DNA of 64,000 nucleotides. Origin: Boesenbergia rotunda (Eukaryota; Streptophyta; Magnoliopsida; Zingiberales; Zingiberaceae). The DNA lies in the NCBI GenBank assembly GCA_024364735.1, contig JAGFNQ010000288.1, forward strand, positions 293,499 through 357,498, written 5' to 3'. Position numbers and translations under genes: made by a program. Shown one piece after another: positions 46,364-57,560 of this stretch (its first letter is position 1; every line of letters starts with the position of its first letter). Below the pieces are notes generated by a model, which did no database searches, was not told the origin of the DNA, and was given only the letters and a program-made list of their open reading frames with translations.

Positions 46364-48073
46364 ATTTGAGAGGGGGCGATCGCACCCCCTCTTATGAAGG
46401 TGGCTACGCCCCGACAACTGCATTAAATATTATTAAGATCTCAAAAAGAAGAACGAGCAGAAGACACAATAAAAGATAATTAGGGACCCTTGAAAAGGTC
46501 AGAATTTTCTCTTTTTTTCACAAATATACTGCTTCCTGTTTCTGAAAGATTTATTAACTTGAGCGTCGGAATAGATCGTCGGAAACCCTTCCGACACCCT
46601 TCCAACGTTCCCAGAAGTTTTTGCTGAGGTCATTCTCCTCCCCAATTTCTTAGTTGCACCATCAGACGTCGTCATCGCACTTGTCAACTTCCGGATCAAC
46701 CGTTAATCTACGACATTTAGCGGAATAAATCCGAAAAATTACCCACGGAATGTGAGAGTTGATCCGGAAACTTGAAGATCTCGTCGTAACCACTTTGGCC
46801 TGGTTGGCTTTCATTAATCGATTCCTGACGAATCTATTTATTTTTTTAAAAAAATAAAATAAAATTTCAAATTAATTAAATTAAAATTTTAAATTAATAC
46901 GGCCAATCATTTCGATTTAATCCAGATTTTAATCATACTAATTTCCCCTACTCATATTATCAAATTTTCTTTTTACATTTATATTGAAATTGTTTAAATT
47001 TGACTAAAATTATTTTAATTTAATTAAAATCACATTGATAATAATTTAATCAAAATTACTTTAATATTTTGATTAATTCATTACGTTACCGGACACAAGG
47101 CTAATAGGATGATTAAGTTGATATACTATTTTACAAATGAGATCTTCTGTCCTAAGATGTCTTTGTCTATGTGTTCTAGTTCGTCGGTGATGATCGTCGA
47201 GTCGTCCGATTACCGATCGGACAGCACCAGCGATCTCCGATCGTCGTCCCAAATCAAACGATATTCTAGAGAAACAATGAATCAGTCGAGATCATAACAA
47301 TTGTCATCTCAACGGATTAGACGATGAATCCGGTGAGATTGCAATTGCGGCGATTCTCGACGGGTTCACCGTATCTCCCAGGGTATAATTTGATTCGGAA
47401 CGACAGTTGGAAATAATCGATGGTGCCCGATCGACGATTGGATGAGTTGCGATACGGAGACAAGGGTAATTTCGAGACAGAGAATTTGTTGTCACTATTT
47501 TAAAGGTCCACCATAGGTGGCACAATAAAAAAAAATAATAAATGTTCGAGAGCTCCAGGAGAATAAAAAATTAATAAATTGAGCAATAACAATAACACAT
47601 CCCTTATATTCTCCTCCGGGTTAATTAGCTAGACACGACTAAGTCCCTCGAATAATCATTCAGCGGAAAAATAATTAATTATCTCTTAAATATTTACTAT
47701 TTAATTCCTAATTATAACAAATTTTATAAAAAAGTTTCCATGGGACTAAGTCACCATGGGTGATGGATTGCTTACGAATGGTAAATTTATTACACTGATA
47801 TATATCTGTAAAAAAAAATTCTTTCAACTTTTATTGTTGCTATGAATTGGTCTTATAATTTCTTCTATCACCTCATCTATAAATAAATATAGAAGATGAA
47901 CGTAATCATCTATAAAAGATATTTTGGATGAGTATTCGTTTAAAATTAAATTAAACAAGTCAAATTAATCGAAAATTAAATTAACAGAAAACGAGAATTT
48001 TCAAACTAATTAAATGGATGGATTTTTTTTTTAATAAAAACTGAATATCTATTAATTCCATCACATTAATCCA
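45403..48073 (+). repeat. duplicated flank, copy 3
   Basis: It matches copy 2 (24083-25484) and then copy 1 (to 20676), including GGTCCACCATAGGTGGCAC near 47510 and TCCATGGGACTAAG near 47737. It begins exactly at the LTR edge and has no left half. It carries the hAT element at 45767-46413. No gene was seen. Confidence 0.8.
45767..46413 (+). mobile_element. non-autonomous hAT-type element, sister copy (647 bp)
   Basis: The ends are CAGTGGCGTAGC and GCTACGCCCCG, with target duplications ACGACTAC and ACAACTGC. It is nearly identical to 24446-25084, apart from a longer TA repeat at 46310-46355. Confidence 0.85.
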
Positions 48074-48274
48074 AATCTGCACAAGCACATAATAAACTTG
48101 TCCGCAGCGTGGTATTTTTTTTATATCTATCTAATTTAATGAAGCGTATAAAGTTAGATCAGACTCTGGGAGACAGCTAATAATGATGGCCCATACCGAT
48201 TTCTGACCGTACGATCAGCCACCGACGCTCTTGATTAGACCGGTCGGCCCGGAGACAATTAAGCCGGTTGGATG

Positions 48275-48281
48275 GGTAGGT
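48275..48281 (-). promoter_or_regulatory. AC-I element (ACCTACC) in the 4CL promoter
   Basis: The minus strand reads CTTACCTACCC, containing ACCTACC, about 300 bases upstream of the 4CL start. AC elements are the established R2R3-MYB binding sites of PAL and 4CL promoters. A second, imperfect ACCTACT lies at 48426-48432 on the plus strand. Confidence 0.5.
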
Positions 48282-48438
48282 AAGGTAAACGGACCGATCC
48301 GCTATCCATGCTGGTGGAAGCGTACACGCGGCGCGCCCGTACTGGCGGCGCATGTTTCCTCGGGCCAAGCCAGCCATTGTCGGCCAAGAGTCGCCAAGTG
48401 CTGAAATGACTATTTTGCCCTGCCTACCTACTCCACCG

Positions 48439-48448
48439 TTATATCAAG
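48439..48448 (+). promoter_or_regulatory. possible TATA box of the 4CL gene
   Basis: TTATATCAAG lies 132 bases upstream of the chosen ATG, leaving a 5' leader of about 100 bases with CT-rich sequence. It is the best AT-rich core motif in an otherwise GC-rich stretch. Confidence 0.35.
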
Positions 48449-48579
48449 ACTACCTCGCTTCTTCCCTTCTTTCCGCAGGGACGAGGGAAAGGAAAAGAGC
48501 TCCTCTGTCTCTCTTCTCCGCCTCTGTTTTCCGTTGGTTGTCGACAGATTTCTTACCCGCACCGGCGAATCTGGTGGAA

Positions 48580-51500
48580 ATGGGTTCGGTTGCGCGGCCG
48601 GAGGAGACCATTTTCCGATCTAAGCTGCCGGACATCGAAATCAACAATAATATTCCTCTCCACACCTACTGCTTCGCGCGGCTCGCGGAGTTCGCCGACC
48701 GGCCGTGCGTCATCGACGGCGCCACCGGCACCGTGCTGACCTACGCCCAAGTGGAAGCTTCTGCCCGCCGCTTCGCGGCGGGGCTGCATAGTGTCGGCAT
48801 CGGGCGGGGAGATGTGTTCATGATCTTACTTCGGAACTCGGTCGAGTTCGTCATCGCGTTCCTCGCCGCCTCCTTCCGGGGGGCCGTCGCCACCACGGCG
48901 AATCCGTTCTACACTCCCGGAGAGATCCACAAGCAGGCGGATGGCTCCGGCGCGCGCCTCATCCTTACTGAGTCCTGCTATGTGGACAAGATCCGTGACT
49001 ACGCGGCGGATCGCGGCGTCACTATCGTTGCGGTCGGCGATGGGCCCGTTCCCGATGGCTGCCACGCCTACGCCGACCTTCTGGCTTCCGACGCCGGCGC
49101 GCTGCCGCCGGTCGAGTTCGATCCCGACGACGTGGTGACGCTGCCATACTCGTCGGGCACCACCGGGCTGCCCAAGGGCGTGATGCTCACCCACCGCAGC
49201 CTGGTCACCAGCATCGCCCAGCAAGTGGACGGCGAAAACCCCAACCTCAACTTCCGTCCCGACGACGTCCTCCTCTGCGTCCTCCCCCTCTTCCACATCT
49301 ACTCCCTCAACTCTGTCCTCCTCTGCAGCCTCCGCGTCGGCGCCGCCATCCTCATCCTGCGGCGGTTCGAGGTCGGCCCGGTGCTGGAGCTGGTCCAGCG
49401 CTTCCGGATCACAATCGCGCCCCTGGTGCCGCCCATCGTCCTGGAGTTCGTCAAGAGCCCGCTCGTCGACAGCTTCGACCTCTCATCGATAAGAATGGTC
49501 ATGTCCGGCGCCGCCCCCATGGGCAAGGAGGTTGAGGAAAAATTCATGGCCAAGCTTCCCAATGCCAGGCTGGGCCAGGTGAGGCCTCTACTCTTTTTGC
49601 GATGCCTTACCCTCGGACCAAGTCATTGCTCTTGCTCCACTCAGCCCCAGCTCAAACAGATCGCGCGATGATTTTCTTCATCTTGTTCAAATCTGACAGG
49701 GCTATGGGATGACGGAAGCCGGTCCGGTGCTATCGATGTGCTTGGCATTCGCCAAGCACCCGTTCGAGGTGAAGTCCGGCGCCTGCGGCACCGTCGTCAG
49801 GAACGCCGAGATGAAGATCGTCGACCCGGAGACGGGGGCGGCGTTGGGTCGGAACCAGCGAGGCGAGATCTGCATCAGAGGCGCCCAAATCATGAAAGGT
49901 GAGCATAACGCACACACTTTATGCTGCACTTTCTCCGAATAGAGCTACGATCAAACATTGTGCGAGCTATCGAGTAATCTAATCTTCAGTCCAAAGAAAA
50001 ATAGGTTCCAATCTGGAGGGTAACAAGCAAGTGGTAGTTTCTTTTAGGGTTAATCCTCTCTGATAAAACTATTGCAATTTAGGATTTTTGTGAGTACATT
50101 TCACTTTATGTTAGACCCAATGATCAATTAGATACCAAGATGATGATGTTCTCACAAAAAATTTGTTGCTCTTCAGACACAACTAATTTAGATAAATGAA
50201 AAGATCACTATTCTTTTTACAAGGAAGATAATGAATGCATACCCAAGAATAATAGTGGAAAAGAAGGTCCAAGAAATGGAACACCACCAAGCTTCTGCAT
50301 CTAGAGCTAATGTTCTATCACATATTAAGGCAAATGTTGCTTATGCCCACTTGATTATCCCATATCATTCATATGCTTTCATTAGTGGCAAATTTGATAT
50401 AGCCTCATCTGGTCAGCCATGGCTATCAAAGTTCCTGTTTGATGGTTCTAATCAAACATGTTAGATTTGACAGGCCAACAATCTTAAACCAGGTCAGGTA
50501 TTGGCAAACCTTTTCTACTTTTCAAAAATAATCTTCTGCAATGTGAGTTCAATCATGTTAGATTTGAGGCATAACACTGGCAAGATGATTGGATTATCAT
50601 TTTGTTGGGTAGGCTTGACAAAGGTGAAATACCCATTATTTTTAAACTTTATACTACAATGATCCTTATCGATTGAACTAATCTACATTCTTCATTTGCC
50701 GGGACCCCTGAAACAATAACAATCTCAGAGAAATTGCAAGAGGAGGTAGGTTCCTATCATTTTTCACTTTAATATGCAAACTTCTGACTGATATAGTTGA
50801 GGTCTACAATTTTATGGTTTCTTTCCAGGAATAGCCTGATCAGATTCTTTGCTTTGCATATAGCTTTTAGTTATCTTTAATTGACTGCATATATAGAAAA
50901 CAATTCACGTCAAATGACAATGCTTGTTTGGTGCAATGTCTTAGTCAACTACTGTTCTTTGGTGCAATGCTAGGTATGTATCACATCAATTTTAATTAAA
51001 TAAAGTGATAGGGTGGATGATTAAGGGAGAAAAGAGGGGCAGTTTGAAATCTCTAGATGATATGTTGATCATTTTAAAGTCCTGAAGTAGATTTTGGGAA
51101 TTCCATAGTTTTGAGGAAGGCCAAAACAAGGTTGAACTCAAGATTTCTATTGAACATCTGCTCCTCTCTCTATTTCCTTAGAAATAATTTGGAGTTTCTT
51201 CTATAACTGATTCAGTAAAACTATTCAGGTTACATCAATGATCCAGAGGCGACAAGGAACACCATCGACAAGGATGGGTGGCTGCACACCGGGGATGTCG
51301 GTTATGTGGACGATGACGACGAGGTCTTCATCGTCGACCGGCTCAAGGAAATCATCAAGTTCAAAGGCTTCCAGGTAGCCCCGGCTGAGCTTGAAGCGCT
51401 ACTCGTTAGCCACCCTAACATCACCGACGCAGCTGTTGTCCCGTGAGTCTCCTCCACAACACATTGTTTCATTTGCCTTGCATAATTCACGCACTAGATC

Positions 51501-53230
51501 TATCAGCGCAGATCTAATAATAATTGTCCTGTTGGGGGCTTTGATTCTGCAGGATGAAAGATGAAGTTGCCGGGGAAGTTCCCGTTGCTTTTGTTGTGCG
51601 GTCCAATGGGTCAAAAATCACCGAAGATGAGATCAAGCAGTACATCCGGCAACAGGTAAAACATTGCACAACGAGTTCTTGTTGATTTGTGACTCGAAAA
51701 CTTTACATACCAACCCTGACCTTACAAATCTCTAATTCCATGACTCTTCACCCCATCGATACCAACACTCGTTCCATAATAATAGCAATGATCATGTCTC
51801 GTCGACCTTGATTATGTTATGTCATTTATATTTAAATAAATTTATTTATTATTTAATATGCATATAGTTGGAGCATTTATTAGTCACATCTATACTTTTG
51901 GTGATAACCCAGGATAGATAAATCACGGATGATAGTTTAATATTTTATACTCTGAATTGATACAAGACCTATTAAACAATCAGCATGCATATAGTCACAT
52001 CCATAGTTATTAGTTAATGTGCTGTCAGATTGCATTATTGAGTGATAAGCACGGGGAATGAATAAGAGAGGAATAAAGATGGTCCTGATTGAGCTGGACC
52101 ACACGTACGTATTTGTTGTCCCTTGTAGCATTGTGCAAGGGCATGGGTGAGCTAGCTTGGGAGCCTAGTTAAAAGGGTTATAGTGGCAAAAAACGATTTG
52201 CTTGCTCCCAGTGTTCCTGTCAATACGTCCCAAAATTAATACGGAGGAGATAAATCATAAGGACTACCAACCTGAATATTATGGTTAGCGCGTGAGGAGG
52301 ACGGCTAGTTAAAAGGGTTGCACCATAATTTCAAGGCATAGAGGGCCCTTGATTAAATTTTGACAGATGAATTAAAATTTGGCTTGATTGGATTCACCTT
52401 CCAATAATTCCCTTTGGGTTGTAGGTAGGCTGGTTATTAATAAATTATGTACAATCACATCTTGTCGAGTTAAATATTTCTACCAGGTTTTGATAGAGCT
52501 CAGTAGGTGGACCCTAGAACCAGTTGTAATCGTTTTTGTTTCTTATTAAATTTGATGAAGGAATCTTGTAGTATAGTTTAAAGCTCGCCCCGTTGCCTCT
52601 GAGCAATGGCGTAGGACGCTTTTTTAATTTTCTAGATATCTAAGGATCAACAAATTAATGGATAAATTTTTTTAATGGACGATTGACTTCCTAACGTTGG
52701 ATTGATAGACCGTTTGTTGTTTTCCAATTTACCCTAATGGTTGGTGAAAATTTTCTATGAGATATTATCTCAAGATTAATCGACGTAAGTTGGATATTTG
52801 ATGTCAATTTTAAAAAATAACACTTATAAGAATAATAATTACACTATCCCCTTCTAAAATTACCTTTTTCAAGAATGCTGTCAGATTCCATTGTTGGTAA
52901 TCTAGTTTAAATTTTGTCAAAATATCCTCATAGTTTATAAACCCTAGTCAATTTACTTATTACATTGTAAAGACCAGTTCAAGGGTGGGTGGGGATCAAG
53001 GTAAATTTGAGCACAGTTTATAAATTTATCACTTTCTTATTGCTTGGAAAAAAAAGAGGATTTATTTCTTCAAAGTTCAATCACTTTCATTCTTGCAGGT
53101 GATTTACTACAAAAGAATCAGCAAGGTTTTCTTCACTGAAGTCATCCCCAAGTCACCATCTGGCAAAATATTGAGAAAGGATCTAAGAGCCAAGTTAATC
53201 GAGCAATTCCCCATCGGCCCGTTTCCCTGA
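48580..53230 (+). CDS. 4CL: 4-coumarate:CoA ligase, five exons, 548 aa
   Basis: Activates 4-coumarate, caffeate or ferulate through an adenylate to the CoA thioester, feeding lignin and flavonoid synthesis; expected in the cytosol. Exons: 48580-49578, 49700-49898, 51229-51442, 51553-51655, 53099-53230; all introns are GT-AG and frames join without stops (1647 nt). Motifs: box I SSGTTGLPKGV (191-201), FHIYSLNS (238-245; His239, Tyr241), SGAAPMGKE (309-317), GYGMTEAGPVL (334-344), box II GEICIRG (388-394), Asp422, Arg437, Lys443, and catalytic Lys528 in PSGKIL. All equal the poplar 4CL residues shifted by about two. Val343-Leu344 are present, which in other 4CLs blocks sinapate. There is no peroxisomal SKL tail, so it is not an OPC-type ligase. 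The upstream in-frame ATG (48352) was rejected. The leading EETIFRSKLPDIEI is typical of genuine 4CL. The first exon is GC-rich, as in monocots. Confidence 0.95.
49899..51228 (+). other. 4CL intron 2 (1330 bp)
   Basis: GTGAGC donor and TTCAG acceptor. An ORF at 50231-50464 (MNAYPRIIVEKKVQEMEHHQ...) has no domain I recognise and may be a remnant of inserted DNA. Otherwise ordinary AT-rich intron. Confidence 0.8.
51656..53098 (+). other. 4CL intron 4 (1443 bp)
   Basis: GTAAAA donor and TTGCAG acceptor. The intron is AT-rich with no recognised element or gene. Confidence 0.8.
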
Positions 53231-54909
53231 TTGTTCCCCGGACCGCTAATTGGACCATCGCCACGACCGCAGATACTCCCCTAGATGTGTGTACTATTCC
53301 TCAGAGAATACACCCTACCAAAATGAAACACAAGTAAGAATTCTTAGCACCTTGTTCATTGTATTGGGTATGGTACTATTTGGTCTTTCTTCTCCATCTA
53401 TGATTATATATTTATATATTTGTATTCTAAATTTGTGATGTTTTATAACATTGATATGGATATATATATGTTATACAATATTACTTGTTACATTTGGTAT
53501 GGTCAGTTTGTTGGCTATATATATTTCACTTGTAAAAGACTTGTCTTAATTCATTGAACAATTGCAATATCTCTGATCTACTTGCATTGCCAAATTTGAT
53601 GTTTGTTTTGCAATGGGGTGTAAAAATGAACCTGATAATTCAACCCGAGTCAGATCTGAAAATTTTCAAATTCAGGTTGGAAGTTTTTAGGTTTAGATTG
53701 GATTCGGATTCAAATAGAGATATTTTCGGATTCGAGTTAATTGAGTTGAACTGAATTTAGAATTTAGTGAATTTTTTTAGAGTTGAATGAATTTTTTTTA
53801 AAATTAAAATATTTTTGTGTATCAATATAAAGTTATATAATAATGAGGAATATTGAGATCAAAATAAAAAATTATAAAAAAAATAAAAAAATATATTTGT
53901 AATCATTTGTAAAATGCTAAGTCCTAGGCGCTAGTGTACATGTGTACGCCTAATGTCGCTAGTGTTGCTAGGGCTAGCGATAATTTTCGTATATTGTTTA
54001 GCGATTTTTACAACTTTACATCCAGGTAAATCATTAGATTTGACCCCATAATGCTGGACCGGGTAAGAAATGGGCTGGGAAAGGCACAGGCAAGTTCAGT
54101 CAGTCTTTTTGGCCCCATAATTATAAAATAACATAAAACGCAAAAATTTTAAAACAATAAAAAAAATCATATTTTCAAATTAAGTACGAAATTAAAATTT
54201 AAGTGTGAAGTCGATCGAGCCAGGCGGCACTCTGGCCCCACATGGGCGAAGGCAAGGCCAGAAAGAGTCGAATGATGATGTGCTCAACACAAACATGGCA
54301 CTGAAATAATTCAATCGACCACAAAGAAGATAATTAGAAATGAAAAAAATATCAAAAATTTTGATATATCGCACATCATATCAACATATACAAATATTAA
54401 CAGTATATCATAAATTTCGATACGATATTTTTGCCAATATGAGATTTGATATTTTAAGTATGTCAGTATATACCGAAATAATGAAATACCTAACAATTTT
54501 GATGTATAATTGAACAAATATATATGTAATATTTTTTCTGATAATTTTGATATATTAAAAACAATGAAATATCGAATAATTTTAATATGAACGGTATGGA
54601 ATTTATATCATATTGAGGATTCGATATATCAAAATTTTAGTATGATATCAATATATATTTTTCAAATATTGAAATTTTTGATACGATATATAGTATGATA
54701 TAAAATGTTCAGTACAATATAGTTTCATTTTCCAATATGAAATTTCAAACTAACTTTTGCAACATTCTAGAAAAGATCTATACAGATGACATAATCAAAA
54801 TTTAGGATTTTCCTAAGATGCTTAGGCATGTTATAAGCTTTGTTTATTTATTGGTGAATCTAAAAAATCATGTATTTTTGTTTCAAATAAACCTAAATAT
54901 GTAGGATAC
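53231..54909. other. 4CL 3' flank and AT-rich DNA, no gene
   Basis: No strict AATAAA signal was seen just after the stop. Near 53616 GGGGTGTAAAAATGAACC begins a repeat-like stretch. From 54310 to 54730 the words GATATAT, TTTTGATA and TACGATAT recur in a degenerate way. No coding or RNA gene was recognised. Confidence 0.5.
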
Positions 54910-54912
54910 TTA

Positions 54913-55451
54913 GGGCATCCGCAACCGTTTACCATCTTTAACGTTATAACATCTACCACCTCATCAAAAAACATGGAACCCACATGCCACATACACATTA
55001 ACATTAACATCTTCATTCTCTCATATTCGTTTAACATTCAACTCCCATTATTTGTGGGGTCCATATGCCACATACACATTCTCTCACATATTCATTCTCT
55101 AACATACATATTTTTTATTTTCAACTTTATTTATGAATTTAAATTATTATTATTTAAAATAATAATAATAATAATATTTTTAATCGACCGTTGATCATTT
55201 TTAATCGATTACAACAACCCCAATCGATTAAAATCACTATTCCATAGTGTTCCACGAGGCTCCCCAATCGATTAGGGCGATTGGGAGCATTTTTTATGCT
55301 CCCAATCGATTGGGGACTGGGATGTCATGTCACACGCGATGAACGCGTTCATCGCGTCGGCACATTAACGCGCTCACAGCAACGGCTTTAACGCGGACGG
55401 TGCATTAATCGAGTGTTATAACGCTTGATTAACGCATCGTTGTAGATGCTC
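54913..55451. mobile_element. PIF/Harbinger-type MITE (539 bp)
   Basis: The target duplication TTA lies at 54910-54912 and 55452-55454. The inverted ends are GGGCATCCGCAACCG and the reverse complement of CGTTGTAGATGCTC. The core has nested dyads such as GCTCCCAATCGATTGGGGA and ACGCGATGAACGCGTTCATCGCGT. No ORF. TTA duplications and G(A/G)GCATC ends fit the Tourist/Harbinger group. Confidence 0.75.
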
Positions 55452-55495
55452 TTAGAAACTAACAAATTTGGAGGACTTCGATATGTAGGATATTC

Positions 55496-55569
55496 CTGAA
55501 GCATGAGTTGAATAAGAAGAGAGACCTTATAACTGAAGCATGGACTGACTAAGAAGATAGACCTTATGC
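55496..55569. repeat. 37-bp direct duplication inside a pseudo-exon
   Basis: Two adjacent units, 55496-55532 and 55533-55569, share CTGAAGCATG, AAGAAGA and AGACCTTAT with about seven differences. The second lies in the TFB1-like last exon region, so the exon 3' end was duplicated. Confidence 0.75.
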
Positions 55570-55983
55570 CGAAAATCTGACTGCAGATCCTTTATAGCCT
55601 GCAAATGCAAAATATAGTTAGCTTTTCAGATACATTAGAATCTTAGAAATGAAAACGATATCGCGAGATTCAAAACATGATCGCAAGGTCAGAAATTTGA
55701 AATGGAAATTCCTCCAAGATGGTAAAGATTGGCACAAACAAGGATGGTAAGGGCAGGTTGCCTCTACATTTCTTGGGAAAAAAAGAAAGATAATTTGCAA
55801 AGGAGATATATGCATAGGTAAATATAGATTTCACAAAAATCCTTTTCTTTAACCCTCACCACCAAATCTCAATGAAACAAGCCAATTGAATTTTTGAACG
55901 TTGTTCTTGATTATGATTAATGTAATGTTACCTTGAGCTTCTGATAGATATCAGCCGCTAATAGCACTCATCTGCCTAAGAAC
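55527..55983 (-). pseudogene. TFIIH subunit TFB1/p62-like, C-terminal exons
   Basis: Two exon-like blocks lie on the minus strand. 55983-55932 (after TCAG, before GTAACA) reads VLRQMSAISG in one frame and ADIYQKLK in another, so a frameshift falls inside it. 55598-55527 (after TTTGCAG) reads AIKDLQSDFRHKVYLLSQSM then LQL and a stop. In plant TFB1 (TFIIH core, transcription and nucleotide excision repair) I recall a C-terminal 'IYQKLQ-IKDSVQSDLRHKV-LLV-PMLQALDAA'. The frame break, early stop and 37-bp duplication argue for a dead copy. The PH-domain exons at 61355-61638 are the probable 5' part. Identity from memory. Confidence 0.55.
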
Positions 55984-56189
55984 CTGATTCAAATAATGTA
56001 TCAGATAAATAGTTCGAAGAAGAATTAGTAGGTTCTGAATGGGCTCAATGATGAGGTAAATCAGATGGAGAAAGTTAAAAACTAATGAAAGAAACACTTA
56101 AAACCAGAATATAATGTAAAGCAAACTTATGAAATATGTGAATGTTCTAGGTGAATTTGTGACCAGGTAGTGTAGAGCATTATCATTCT

Positions 56190-56530
56190 CGAGGGAATAC
56201 TTAAAAAGTAATTGTTGTTACCAAAGAATTTATATGCCTCCATAATAAGATGATATTATCTGCTTTGGACATAAGTTCTCATGATTTTATTCCTGAGCTC
56301 TACTCAAAAAGTCTCATACCAATGGAGACATTTTCGTCCATTTTAAAACCATGATCTTTTCTATGTCTTTTTAATGTGGAACTTCGATTATATTCCCAAT
56401 AATAATTGATGGCAAAAATTAACTGGTGATGAACATTAATAAAATTGTGAAGCTCATAGCATGAAATGAGATGTTTACCTTACTATATAAGTGTGGGGAC
56501 GTGATTGGGTAAGATGACCAAAAGTGTCAA
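56190..56530. repeat. direct repeat flanking a TRIM, left copy
   Basis: It corresponds to about 57220-57560: GGAATAC(T/G)TAAAAAGT, CTCATACCAATGGAGA, AAAATTGTGAAGC(T/C)CATAGCA and ATGACCAAA(A/C)GTGT recur in order. It includes a minus-strand TRIM LTR at about 56205-56405. Confidence 0.7.
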
Positions 56531-56536
56531 AATAAC

Positions 56537-57211
56537 TGTTGGGTTGCAATGGTTGCAAACAAAGTTCTACGTTGAAAATACACAGAAAGGATCATGGACT
56601 TATAAGGGAAAATATCTCCATTGGCAAGAGGTCTTTTGGGTAAAGTTCAAAAACAAAACCACGAGGGCTTAGGTCAATAGTGAATAATATCATACAATTG
56701 TGGAGATATCTAAATTCCTTTTTATCCTAACTATTGGTATCAGAGTTAGGTTGCTCTTCACTAGACTAATCGTCGGAAGAAGCACGAACTTAAGTCATGA
56801 TCCAGATCGAACTATGTGGGTGGAACCTTGAATGAAGTAGGAGAGACTCTGAGCAGGTCAAGAGTGACCTGATGCTCGAGGGGAGACCCTGAACAAGTCA
56901 AGAGTGACTCGATGATCAAGAGAGGCCCGAATCATAAGAATAATGGTGATCGAAGTGACTCGATGCTAGGCCCGAACTATGAGAATAATGGTGGTCCTTC
57001 GTTTGAGGGGAGGTTTGTTGGGTTGCAATGGTTGCAAAGAAAGTCTCACATTGAAAACACATGAAAAGAATCATAGACTTATAAGAGAAAGATATCTTCA
57101 TTGGCAAGAAATCTTTTGGGTAAAGTCCAAAAACAAAACCATAAGGGCTTAGATCCAAATTGGACAATATCATGTCATTGTGGAGATATTTAAATCTCTT
57201 TGGTCCTAGCT
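56537..57211 (+). mobile_element. complete TRIM element (about 675 bp)
   Basis: The LTRs, 56537-56732 and 57016-57211 (about 196 bp each), start TGTTGGGTTGCAATGG. The primer-binding site TGGTATCAGAG is at 56735-56745 and the purine tract TTGAGGGGAGG just before 57016. The 280-bp interior has no ORF and contains repeats of GTGACTCGATG. LTR, primer-binding site and polypurine tract within under 700 bases define a terminal-repeat retrotransposon in miniature. Confidence 0.8.
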
Positions 57212-57219
57212 CTTGAATT

Positions 57220-57560
57220 TGTTGCCAAGGAATACGTAAAAAGTGATTGTTGTTAACGAAGGATTTATAAATCTCAATAATGGAATAATATTGTCCACTT
57301 TAAGTCTAAGTCCTCGTAGTTTTGTTTTTGACACTACCCAAAAGGCCTCATACCAATAGAGATATCTTAAACCTATGATCTTTTCCATATCTTTCCAATA
57401 TAGGACTTTGATTATATTTTCAACAGTAACTGGTGATAAAAATTAATAAAATTGTGAAGCCCATAGCAGGAAATGAGATGTTACCTTATTACATAAGTGT
57501 GCGATCGTGATTGATTAAGATGACCAAACGTGTGATTGGGTAAAGACGATCAAAAGTGTC
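57220..57560. repeat. direct repeat flanking a TRIM, right copy, with a minus-strand TRIM LTR
   Basis: A minus-strand LTR of the same family ends at 57425 (reading TGTTGAAAAT on the minus strand). The surrounding sequence repeats 56190-56530. Confidence 0.7.

Noticed and set aside
48352..48579. Upstream in-frame ATG extending 4CL by 76 residues
   Set aside because: The extension has no 4CL similarity; MGSV followed by the conserved FRSKLPDIEI is the usual N-terminus and a possible TATA box lies between the two ATGs.
48450..49562. Long ORFs antisense to 4CL exon 1
   Set aside because: They are shadows of a GC-rich coding exon with G/C third positions.
50231..50464. 77-aa ORF inside 4CL intron 2
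   Set aside because: No recognised domain, no splice signals of its own, ordinary length for chance in AT-rich DNA.
56537..57211. Cassandra-type TRIM with 5S-like promoter
   Set aside because: No 5S rRNA box A/box C-like sequence was seen in the LTRs, so only a general TRIM call is made.
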